64,000 nucleotides of DNA from Gammaproteobacteria bacterium (GTDB lineage: Bacteria; Pseudomonadota; Gammaproteobacteria; Legionellales; Legionellaceae): positions 50,068 through 114,067 of the forward strand of contig JANSXK010000007.1 of assembly GCA_024742995.1 (NCBI GenBank), in the 5' to 3' direction. The notes beneath the pieces are model-generated. The model did no database searches. It had not been told where the DNA came from and saw nothing but the letters and a program-made list of their open reading frames with translations. Positions 27,551 through 35,573 of the stretch are shown one piece after another. A program made the translations under genes and the position numbers. Positions within the stretch are counted from its first letter, which is position 1. Each line of letters begins with the position of its first letter.

Positions 27551-28872
27551 TCAAAACCATTAAGCAAGCATGGTTGTGGCGGGAACACAAATGGTGGACT
27601 TGGATGGAAAGTCTTATCCTGACCACATTGATCTTGTCATTATGCTACTTGCTGAACCCAGATGACCCCTTGTGTTTGCATGGATCACTTCCTTGGCCCT
27701 GGTTGGCTGGTATTATTATTGTGTTACAACATGGGTTTGGTCCTGGCGTATTATCTGCCCTGATGGTTACTGGCGCTACAATTATTTTCCGACAAACGCA
27801 CGACTTCCCGTTGATTGCATTCCAAAACTTCTTATTAAGTGGCTTTACCCTATTGTTAATTTGTGCGGCTTTCAGCTCCAGTCGTATCCGTCGCATGCTG
27901 AATGCGGAAGAACTTTTAGACTACACCAATCAACGGTTAGATAGCTTATCAAGCTCTTACTATATGTTGCATTTATCTTACGATTATTTAGAGCATAATG
28001 TTATCACCAAACCTTACACGCTACGGATTGCACTAAAAGATTTGCAACAAATGTGTATCAAACATAAAGGCGAATTATCAGATGAATTATGTCATCTCTT
28101 TTTAAAATTATTATCGCAGTTTTGCTTAATCAATAGCGCAGGAATCTATTTATATAAAAAGGGAAGCCTGAGCAAAAAACCTGCTGCTGAAGAAGGAAAA
28201 ATGGGACCACTGGATCTCAATGATCCATTGGTCCGCCGAGCGATGGATCAACAAGAGCTCACCTATATTTCATTCAATCAATTAGAAAACGTTCATGAGT
28301 GCCAGTATTTAGTCGCCATCCCCATGACATCCAGCCAAAATACGTGTTTAGGTGTCCTAGTGATCAAAGACATGTCGCTGTGGACATTGAATAAAGAAAT
28401 TTTGACCACCCTAGGTGTGTTGTCCACCTACTTTACGGGAGAAATTGCCAACGTCAAAGAGTTTCCGGCGCTACTGAAAAAATATCCAGAATGTCCCAGT
28501 GATTTTTCACAATTGTTAAAACAATTAATATCTTTACAACAGAAATTACAAATAGACAGCGCCATGTGCGCAATTATGATACCTAAGAAGTTGCGCCCAT
28601 ACAATGTAGTGGAGAGTTTACAAAAACTACGCCGTTTTCCAGACTCTACATTCACGGTAGAAGTCGGTAAATATGATGTATTTATCACCTTGTTGGCATT
28701 TACAAATGCCACTGGCATTCACGGCTTTTTTACTCGTATGACCGATTATTTGACCGAGGAGTTAGGGATAACCCCTTCCGATAAAAACATCAAAATGCGC
28801 TCATCACAATTGCATGGCTCTGACTACTTAGAATACTTGCAGGATTTTATCACCTTTATTTCTGCAAAATAA
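27526..28872 (+). CDS. pelD: PelD, c-di-GMP receptor of the Pel synthase
   Basis: PelD is the inner-membrane receptor that switches on Pel polymerisation by PelF when c-di-GMP binds. The 448-residue product has four N-terminal membrane helices (about 25-130), a GAF domain (about 160-320) and a degenerate GGDEF domain at the end. The inhibitory site is kept: R370-F-P-D373, and R404 downstream. These match the spacing of R367, D370 and R402 in P. aeruginosa PelD. The GGDEF signature itself is replaced by VGKYD, so no cyclase activity is expected. The start is a GTG inside pelC; a later ATG (27604) cannot be excluded. Confidence 0.93.
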   Translation: MHLKNSALIKTIKQAWLWREHKWWTWMESLILTTLILSLCYLLNPDDPLCLHGSLPWPWLAGIIIVLQHGFGPGVLSALMVTGATIIFRQTHDFPLIAFQNFLLSGFTLLLICAAFSSSRIRRMLNAEELLDYTNQRLDSLSSSYYMLHLSYDYLEHNVITKPYTLRIALKDLQQMCIKHKGELSDELCHLFLKLLSQFCLINSAGIYLYKKGSLSKKPAAEEGKMGPLDLNDPLVRRAMDQQELTYISFNQLENVHECQYLVAIPMTSSQNTCLGVLVIKDMSLWTLNKEILTTLGVLSTYFTGEIANVKEFPALLKKYPECPSDFSQLLKQLISLQQKLQIDSAMCAIMIPKKLRPYNVVESLQKLRRFPDSTFTVEVGKYDVFITLLAFTNATGIHGFFTRMTDYLTEELGITPSDKNIKMRSSQLHGSDYLEYLQDFITFISAK

Positions 28873-28883
28873 GGATATGTATT

Positions 28884-29855
28884 TTGGAAAAAACCACTTG
28901 GTTTGAATCATTATTCATCACCTCACCCTCACTTTCTTATATGGCAATTTGTTGCCTAACGTTGGTTTTAAGTAGTGCCATTATATCAAGCCTGCTCCTC
29001 CCTATTACTGGCGTCGCACAGAGAAAAAACCGCAGTGCCATCTTCTTTTTCTTATTCAGCATGCAAATTTTTATGCCTATCCTCGGCATTCCATTGGTGA
29101 TCGCCATTTTACTGCTATTGAAATACCACCAATCTATCGTCTATCCCATGGATATTGTCACCTTCCTCACCCCTACCTATATTCGAAAAACACCCATCCA
29201 CACGCAAGCTTATGCAGAAGGTTGGGCAAGTGTGCGCTTGAGTCTCAAAAACTTTTCTGAGACGGAACGTAAACAAGCACTCATCAGTATCAACCGAGGA
29301 TCGAAACGTGATATTAATCGCTTATATCGCCAACTCGTCTCGGATGAAATGGAAGAGCTCCGTATTTGTGCGTTCAGCTTATTAGAAAATCAACGTAACT
29401 ATTTACATGAAAAAATAAACGAAGTGGTAAAAATACACAAAGAAACGCGCCAAGTTAACATCAAAGCATTCTATGCAAAACAATTAGCATTACTCTATTG
29501 GGAATTTGTCTATTTAAGCTTAGGTGAAAAAGAATTTATCAAAATCATTCTTGAAAAAAGCAAGGCGTACGCTGATAAAGCCCTCAAAACCATGAAAAAT
29601 GATCCGGACCTATTACTCTTATTGGCTCGTATTTCACTTGAAAATCAAGATGAACCCACCGGCTTAAAACTATTAAAAAAAGCTGTAAAACATCATGCGT
29701 CCGGCAGTAAAGTGTACCCTTATTTGGCAGAAAAAAGCTATAAAAATCGTGACTTCAAACAGGTACAAACCTATTTGCTCAAAGATGACTCTTTCGAATA
29801 TGTTCTCAAATTACATCCAATAGTAAGCTTTTGGAAAAACATAAAATTTAGGTGA
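28884..29855 (+). CDS. pelE: PelE, inner-membrane TPR protein of the Pel synthase
   Basis: PelE is an inner-membrane component of the PelDEFG synthase complex. The 323-residue product has two N-terminal membrane helices (about 14-38 and 48-75), then a cytoplasmic helical domain with TPR-like repeats (KAYADKALKTMKNDPDLLLLLARISLENQDEPTGLKLL). This is the known PelE layout. The start is TTG at 28884, with AAGGA eight bases before it; the nearby ATG at 28877 is in a different frame. It begins 11 bases after pelD and ends three bases before pelF, so translation is probably coupled. Confidence 0.88.
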   Translation: MEKTTWFESLFITSPSLSYMAICCLTLVLSSAIISSLLLPITGVAQRKNRSAIFFFLFSMQIFMPILGIPLVIAILLLLKYHQSIVYPMDIVTFLTPTYIRKTPIHTQAYAEGWASVRLSLKNFSETERKQALISINRGSKRDINRLYRQLVSDEMEELRICAFSLLENQRNYLHEKINEVVKIHKETRQVNIKAFYAKQLALLYWEFVYLSLGEKEFIKIILEKSKAYADKALKTMKNDPDLLLLLARISLENQDEPTGLKLLKKAVKHHASGSKVYPYLAEKSYKNRDFKQVQTYLLKDDSFEYVLKLHPIVSFWKNIKFR

Positions 29856-29858
29856 CCC

Positions 29859-31382
29859 ATGGTACTATATCCAGGCAAGCTCAAGGCGAAATCTGTTGAC
29901 ATCGCACTTATTGTTGAAAGTTCTTATCCCTATATTATGGGCGGTGTCTCTACTTGGGTAGAACAGATTCTTCTCAGCTTCCCTCAGTATAAATTTGCAC
30001 TGATTTTCTTAGGCGGTTCACCAGATAATTATAAGGATGGGATTCGTTATAAAATACCACCCAATGTCACCCACTTCCAAGTTCATTACTTATTCGGAGA
30101 TGAAAAACCCCCTGCTCACCTCAAACAACATAGCGAAGCGGAACGAAAAAAATCCGTCGAAAGCATGCTCAATGTGCATAAAGCATTTCGTTGCTCACAC
30201 ATCGAGTCAATGAATGAAATTGGTAATTTAGATTTATATAAAAGCGGGACCGGCTTAGACTATCAGCAGTTTCTATACAGTGAAACCAGCTGGCAAATAT
30301 TAACAGAACAATATACAGAAAATTGTCCCGACATCTCATTTATTGATTATTTCTGGACTGTCCGTAACATTCATAAGCCCTTGTGGATCATAGCCGACAT
30401 CGTAGTGAATTTTCCTAAAGCTAGACTCGTCCATACGGCTTCAACTGGATACTCAGGACTTCTAGCTTTTTTGGTTAACAAACATCGTAAGTTTCCGGTG
30501 ACGCTAACGGAACACGGTATCTACACCAAAGAACGCCGTATTGATGTGTTTTTAAGTAGTAATTTTCGTGATGATTATGTCATTGACCACCCGCTTGCTG
30601 ATTTAAGCTATTTGCGTACAATGTGGGATCGCTATTTTAAAACTTTAGCGCAATTATGCTACAATATCGCTCAACCAATAGCCAGTCTGTCCAAATCAGC
30701 CAATATTATTCAAGTCGAAGAAGGTGCAGATGCAAAAAAAACGGTGATCATTCCTAATGGTGTCGATATTGAACGTTTTAAAAAACTACGACAACCTTAT
30801 GAAAAAAAATCTGATTTAGTTTGTCTCGTCGGTCGTATTGTGGCAATGAAAGATGTAAAAGGATTTATTCGGGCAGTGCCTAAAATACATAGTGCAGTAC
30901 CGGATTACAAATTTTGGATCATCGGCTCTATTGATCAAGATCCAATTTATGCAGAAGAATGTCACGCACTTGTTGAGAATATTTCATTTAAAGAACACAT
31001 CAAATTTCATCTCCATCAAAATATGGACGATGTGTTGCCCAAAGTACGCCTCATGGTATTGAGTGGTATTCGTGAAGGCATGCCCTTCGTTATTTTAGAA
31101 AGCTTTGCTGCTGGCATACCGGTGATTGCCACAGATGTAGGTGCTTGCAGGGAAATGGTCTTGGGCGCAGATGATGCAGACAAAGCCATTGGTCCAGCCG
31201 GAAAAATTGTTAAAACCGCTGACACAGAATCCTTAGAACAAGCCATTATTGAAATCTTAACGGACGAAAAAGAATGGAAAAAAATGAGCAAAGCAGCCAT
31301 TCAGCGAGTTGAGCGCTATTACGATCAAAAAATAATCATGAAACGGTATGGCGAGATTTACAAAAAACAAATGACAGATTAG
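29859..31382 (+). CDS. pelF: PelF, Pel glycosyltransferase (GT4)
   Basis: PelF is the cytoplasmic GT-B glycosyltransferase that polymerises Pel from UDP-sugars. The 507-residue product matches the usual length of about 506. It has the N-terminal DIALIVESSYPYIMGGVSTWVEQ, a TEHGIYTKERRIDV segment near residue 220, IPNGVDIERFK near 302, and the C-terminal EX7E donor motif in REGMPFVILESFAAGIPVIATDVGACREMV. It is the last gene of the plus-strand pel operon: pelG, which should follow, is encoded on the opposite strand facing it. Confidence 0.96.
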   Translation: MVLYPGKLKAKSVDIALIVESSYPYIMGGVSTWVEQILLSFPQYKFALIFLGGSPDNYKDGIRYKIPPNVTHFQVHYLFGDEKPPAHLKQHSEAERKKSVESMLNVHKAFRCSHIESMNEIGNLDLYKSGTGLDYQQFLYSETSWQILTEQYTENCPDISFIDYFWTVRNIHKPLWIIADIVVNFPKARLVHTASTGYSGLLAFLVNKHRKFPVTLTEHGIYTKERRIDVFLSSNFRDDYVIDHPLADLSYLRTMWDRYFKTLAQLCYNIAQPIASLSKSANIIQVEEGADAKKTVIIPNGVDIERFKKLRQPYEKKSDLVCLVGRIVAMKDVKGFIRAVPKIHSAVPDYKFWIIGSIDQDPIYAEECHALVENISFKEHIKFHLHQNMDDVLPKVRLMVLSGIREGMPFVILESFAAGIPVIATDVGACREMVLGADDADKAIGPAGKIVKTADTESLEQAIIEILTDEKEWKKMSKAAIQRVERYYDQKIIMKRYGEIYKKQMTD

Positions 31383-31460
31383 GTGTTGGTCATTTTCGCC
31401 TACACCCCACAGTTTACCTAATGCCTACTTGCCCCGATTTATGCCTGAATTGAACCCAAG

Positions 31461-32834
31461 TCATTCTCTCAACATAATGGACTTATACTCAAAATTGTAA
31501 AATTCTTTGTCAAGTAAAGACATCCCATACGTGCAGACAAAAAACAATGCTACCGTAAATCCAAAACCATAATAAAACGGCCCCATATGAACCGATAATA
31601 GTGAAAAACAAAGATTCAACACCAAAAATAACGTCGTCAATATCAACGCTTCTACACGCCGATCCATATAATATAATAAATTTAAAATGGCCAAAAACAT
31701 CACTTGTAGACTAGTACCGATAACATCTACAAACAACAAATTTCTATAAATCTGGGAAATGTGAATCATGGCTAAAATTTTGCCACCTAATTGAAACACA
31801 ATGATGATGATAATCACTTGTATTTTTACAATGGAGTAAATCACATTATAGGCATGAGAAATCATTTGATCACGCATGACTTGAATGTGACGTAACGATT
31901 TACCTTCGCGAATGGCTTCGTGAAACCTCATGTAATAATCAGAAAAATTGGTTTCTATCAACAGCAAAAAAACACCCATACCAGGTGCTGCCGTCAGATA
32001 TGCAATGAAAATTGGCGCATCATAGAATAAGGAACCTCGTAATGGGCCAATGATGTTATAACTGGTCTCAGGCGTATACCAAAAGACAAATTTGTCGACC
32101 CAAACCGCCAAATTGAAAAAAAGTCCGCTGACCATGAGTGTTTTATACAGTTTATCTTTTTTTAAAAAATGAAAGTCAATAAAGCGATGGGTAGGATATT
32201 GTTTGTATACGCCAGCCATCAGCACGATGATTAACAATACTTGTCCAATAAAATAAGCAGTCATTAAGCCATCTAAGCCATGGTGACGAAATAGGAAAGC
32301 CAAACCTATAATCAAACCATAACTGACGAAAAACGATTTGATAATCACAGTGTAATCTTTTAATCCAGTGAGCAGATTAATAACCATCCAAATATTACTC
32401 AATACCACAAAAGATCCCATAAACATGAGACGAAACATGACTGATTGCATGGGAAAAAAAAATAATATGAGTAGAAAAGAAAGCAAGCCTGAAATCAGCG
32501 AAACCAATAGAATCATGCCGTGGAAATTAGGAATGACCGTAGCACTGCGATTTAAAAACAGCTGATCAGCCACATAACGAGAAAAGCTATTTTGCGCAAA
32601 CCCGCTTGTAATCAAGCTTCCAGCTACTAAATACGTAATAGACGACTGAAACGCCATCACAGTGACATGATAAGCAGAGGTAACGGAAAGCACCAACCCC
32701 AAAATTAAGATACTTACGATAGAAATAATCCACGGCATGGAGCTGATCATCATCGCAGTAGAATATGCCGTTATCACGCTAGCAAGACTATCACGTCGCA
32801 GAATCCTGCTTAGTGTAAAACCAATCCCAGCCAT
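31461..32834 (-). CDS. pelG: PelG, Pel inner-membrane transporter
   Basis: PelG is a polytopic membrane protein of the MOP/Wzx-like type that carries Pel across the inner membrane together with PelD and PelE. The N-terminus MAGIGFTLSRILRRDSLASVITAY is the diagnostic PelG start. The 457-residue protein has about twelve hydrophobic segments and a charged loop near residues 225-300 (FVFWYTPETSYNIIGPLRGSLFYDAP). Length matches known PelG. In other Gram-negative clusters pelG directly follows pelF on the same strand; here it is convergent with pelF, with 78 bases between stops. It must therefore have its own promoter, in the 341-base region shared with the divergent response-regulator gene. Confidence 0.95.
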   Translation of the reverse strand: MAGIGFTLSRILRRDSLASVITAYSTAMMISSMPWIISIVSILILGLVLSVTSAYHVTVMAFQSSITYLVAGSLITSGFAQNSFSRYVADQLFLNRSATVIPNFHGMILLVSLISGLLSFLLILFFFPMQSVMFRLMFMGSFVVLSNIWMVINLLTGLKDYTVIIKSFFVSYGLIIGLAFLFRHHGLDGLMTAYFIGQVLLIIVLMAGVYKQYPTHRFIDFHFLKKDKLYKTLMVSGLFFNLAVWVDKFVFWYTPETSYNIIGPLRGSLFYDAPIFIAYLTAAPGMGVFLLLIETNFSDYYMRFHEAIREGKSLRHIQVMRDQMISHAYNVIYSIVKIQVIIIIIVFQLGGKILAMIHISQIYRNLLFVDVIGTSLQVMFLAILNLLYYMDRRVEALILTTLFLVLNLCFSLLSVHMGPFYYGFGFTVALFFVCTYGMSLLDKEFYNFEYKSIMLRE

Positions 32835-33175
32835 GCCTTATGCCCTTCCTGCAAAAGAGTATTTATTGGTCGTGATAAGCAAAAAGTAATTCACAACAAA
32901 TCCCTGTCGTCTTCCCTTGTTTTATCATACACCAGCTCAGACGGGAATACACATGCAAATATAATCTATCCTTTTATCCGCTCTTTAAAAAATCTATGAT
33001 AATTGATGCCCCCCGTTGCTTAAAACAAACATCAATGCTACAAATAATACATATATACAATGACAATGCAGGCTTAAAGTGTTTAGCACTATCTCGAAAA
33101 CGAACCGTACAAATTGACCCATTTTTGAAAACCCCAAGGTAAATTAGCAATCATAATAAATCAGGAGTACGTACG
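32835..33175. other. Intergenic region between pelG and the response regulator-KaiB operon
   Basis: No gene is seen in this 341-base A+T-rich stretch. It must contain promoters for pelG (leftward) and for the response-regulator operon (rightward). CAGGAG just upstream of 33176 is the ribosome site for the latter. I see no convincing long inverted repeat or riboswitch fold. Confidence 0.5.
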
Positions 33176-33565
33176 ATGAATAACAAGATTTTAGTCATTG
33201 ACGATGATGAAACCGTGCGGCAAGCTTTTACGTTAGCATTAGAAAAGACCACCTATGGCGTAGACACAGCGGATTGTGGTGAAACAGGGCTTGAAAAATT
33301 TGCAGCGGGTAAATTTTTATTAGTTTTTTTGGATATGAAAATGCCAGGCATTAATGGTGCAGAAACATTAAGACAAATTAGAAAAAAAAATGCGTCAATA
33401 CCTATCTATATCGTAACCGCGTTTCATAAAGAGTTTTTTGAGGAACTCAAAGCGGTAAAAAATGATGGCTTAAGCTTTCAATTGGTACGCAAACCCCTAA
33501 CTTTTGAAGAAATTATTTTGATCGCAGATACGGTGTTAGGTGAGAAAAAATTTGCCACGTACTAA
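33176..33565 (+). CDS. Single-domain response regulator (CheY-like receiver)
   Basis: A 129-residue receiver domain without an output domain. The acidic pocket is IDDDE at residues 8-12, and the phospho-acceptor is D53 in FLDMKMPG. The conserved threonine is in VTAF (near 82) and the lysine in RKPL (near 107), so it should be phosphorylatable. A good AGGAG precedes the ATG. The cognate kinase is not in the window. It is the first gene of a run with kaiB and a PAS-GGDEF-EAL gene, whose starts are 22 bases downstream and overlapping respectively, so it probably regulates or is read out by that module. Confidence 0.93.
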   Translation: MNNKILVIDDDETVRQAFTLALEKTTYGVDTADCGETGLEKFAAGKFLLVFLDMKMPGINGAETLRQIRKKNASIPIYIVTAFHKEFFEELKAVKNDGLSFQLVRKPLTFEEIILIADTVLGEKKFATY

Positions 33566-33587
33566 ACAAAAAAAGGGGTATTGCAAT

Positions 33588-33890
33588 ATGAGTGCTAAGG
33601 TCATATTAAAGTTATATTTGGCTGGTATTACGGCAGACAATCAAAAAATGATTTTAAATTTTAAAACCCTGTTGACTGATACACTAGATACCGAATACAC
33701 CTTAGAAATCGTGGATATTATGGAGAACCCTGAATTAGCCGTGGAAGGCAACATTCTTGCAACTCCTACCATAGTAAAGGTGTTACCTACTGGCCCAGAT
33801 CAAAAAATGATTTTAGATTTAGAAGATCACGACAGTCTAAGCTTAGGTATGGCACTCATTCAGGATAAAAAATCCGATGAAAGAACATAA
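33588..33890 (+). CDS. KaiB-domain protein
   Basis: A 100-residue protein with the thioredoxin-like KaiB fold. VILKLYLAGITADNQKMILNFKTLL matches the KaiB N-terminal strand and helix. LEIVDIMENPELAVEGNILATPTIVKVLPTGPDQKMILDLED matches its most conserved part, including the ILATPT motif and the following cis-proline region. In cyanobacteria KaiB binds KaiC and switches fold; proteobacterial kaiB genes usually sit beside kaiC. No kaiC is present here. AAAAGGGG precedes the ATG at 33588, which gives the normal family length. The gene overlaps the next by 14 bases, so KaiB and the c-di-GMP enzyme are made together. Confidence 0.9.
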   Translation: MSAKVILKLYLAGITADNQKMILNFKTLLTDTLDTEYTLEIVDIMENPELAVEGNILATPTIVKVLPTGPDQKMILDLEDHDSLSLGMALIQDKKSDERT

Positions 33891-35559
33891 TCCAAAAGAG
33901 CTTGCTAAACTATTGAAGAAAAACCAAGCATTAAAGGAAAAGCTTGTCGCAAGTAAGGCAGCGTTTCTTAATGTTGTTGGAAAAAACCGCGACGGTGTAC
34001 TCATTATTAATAAAAAAGGGATCATCGTTTATGCAAATAAAGCAGCCCTCACTATCTTTGGGCGCAACCTTGGCAATTTGATTGGTGAAGATATTGGACT
34101 CCCTCTGGGCGGAGAGAAAACTTCAGAAATCAATATCGTGCATCCTAAAAAAGGGAAAGTGGTTCTTGAAATTAACGTCACTGCAATTGAATGGGAAAGT
34201 GAAGACGCATTCCTAGCTGCTTTAAGAGATGTGACAGCAAGAAAAAAAGTAGAAGAAACCCTAGAACATTTATCTGAATATGATTTTCTCACTGATTTGC
34301 CCAACAAACTCTCGTTAGAAATAACACTGAAAAAAAGTCTCGCCAGGGCCGAAAAAAACTGTAAGCTGATGGCACTATTATACCTTGATTTAGATAACTT
34401 TAAAGACGTTAATGACACGCTAGGTCATGATGTTGGTGATAGACTATTACAAGAGGTTGCGGACCTGTTATTACAAGATCTCCGCAAAAATGATTCCGTG
34501 TATCGCATAGGCGGAGATGAATTTGCCATCATCTTAGATGAGGTTAAAAAACCTGAAGACGCAGCCAACACGGCTACGAAGATCATTAATAAATTTTTGA
34601 AACCAAGAGTCTTTGATAATCACGAGTTTTTTATCAACACCAGCATCGGTATTGCAATTTATCCTGATGCAGGCAAAACCATAACAGAATTGGTTAAAAA
34701 CGCTGACTCAGCGATGTATCATGCAAAAAATTCAGGAAGGGGTAATTACCAATATTTTACGCCAAAATTGAATAAAAAAATTGAGCAACACTTACGATTT
34801 GACACGAGATTATATCAGGCGATTGAAAATAGTGAGTTCCATCTTGTTTATCAACCGCAAATGAGCTTTAAGACTGGTCAAATTATCGGTTTTGAAGCCT
34901 TGTTACGTTGGGATCATCCCACAATGGGTGATGTGCCACCCACAAAATTTTTAAAACTTGCAGAGAAATCCGGGTTTATCCTTGCAATTGGTGACTGGGT
35001 ATTACAACAAGCGACCAAAGATTTTATCCAGATACCCAATTACCAAAACTATATCATGAACATTAATTTATCCACATCCCAATTACATCAAAAAGGCATT
35101 GTGACTAAAATTTTAGACACCTTAAAAACCCATCAGATCAAACCTAAGAACTTTGGCATCGAATTAACTGAAAGTGTCTTACTCAGTGATCCTGAAGATT
35201 CTGTGCGTAATATCAATGATTTATCAGACCAAGGCATTAAAATTAGCATCGATGATTTTGGGACAGGCTATTCCTCTCTTGCTTATTTAAAAACATTATC
35301 AGTCTCCTACTTAAAAATTGATCAGTCGTTTGTAGCAGATCTATTGGAAGACACCAATGATGCAGCTATCGTCCGATCAACCTTGTTGCTGGCTCATGAA
35401 TTAGGCATAGAAGTGGTGGCAGAAGGTATTGAAACGCGGGAACAATTTGATTTTTTAAACCAACATGACTGTGACATCGCCCAAGGATTCTTATTTTCCA
35501 AGCCAATGACTTTGGCAAAACTACAACGCTTTCTGAAAACCCATAAAAGCACCTTTTAA
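33877..35559 (+). CDS. PAS-GGDEF-EAL c-di-GMP enzyme
   Basis: A 560-residue soluble protein with domains in order: a short N-terminal coiled coil (ELAKLLKKNQALKEKL), PAS (about 30-125, ending LRDVTARKKVEETL), GGDEF (about 135-295) and EAL (about 305-555). The cyclase site RIGGDEFAII is intact, with the inhibitory RKND five residues before it. The phosphodiesterase site is also intact: GFEALLRWDHP, ELTESVLL, SIDDFGTGYSSL and AEGIET. It could therefore make or break c-di-GMP depending on input. Translational overlap with kaiB suggests that KaiB modulates it. Confidence 0.93.
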   Translation: MKEHNPKELAKLLKKNQALKEKLVASKAAFLNVVGKNRDGVLIINKKGIIVYANKAALTIFGRNLGNLIGEDIGLPLGGEKTSEINIVHPKKGKVVLEINVTAIEWESEDAFLAALRDVTARKKVEETLEHLSEYDFLTDLPNKLSLEITLKKSLARAEKNCKLMALLYLDLDNFKDVNDTLGHDVGDRLLQEVADLLLQDLRKNDSVYRIGGDEFAIILDEVKKPEDAANTATKIINKFLKPRVFDNHEFFINTSIGIAIYPDAGKTITELVKNADSAMYHAKNSGRGNYQYFTPKLNKKIEQHLRFDTRLYQAIENSEFHLVYQPQMSFKTGQIIGFEALLRWDHPTMGDVPPTKFLKLAEKSGFILAIGDWVLQQATKDFIQIPNYQNYIMNINLSTSQLHQKGIVTKILDTLKTHQIKPKNFGIELTESVLLSDPEDSVRNINDLSDQGIKISIDDFGTGYSSLAYLKTLSVSYLKIDQSFVADLLEDTNDAAIVRSTLLLAHELGIEVVAEGIETREQFDFLNQHDCDIAQGFLFSKPMTLAKLQRFLKTHKSTF

Positions 35560-35573
35560 ATCTATCGCTAAAA

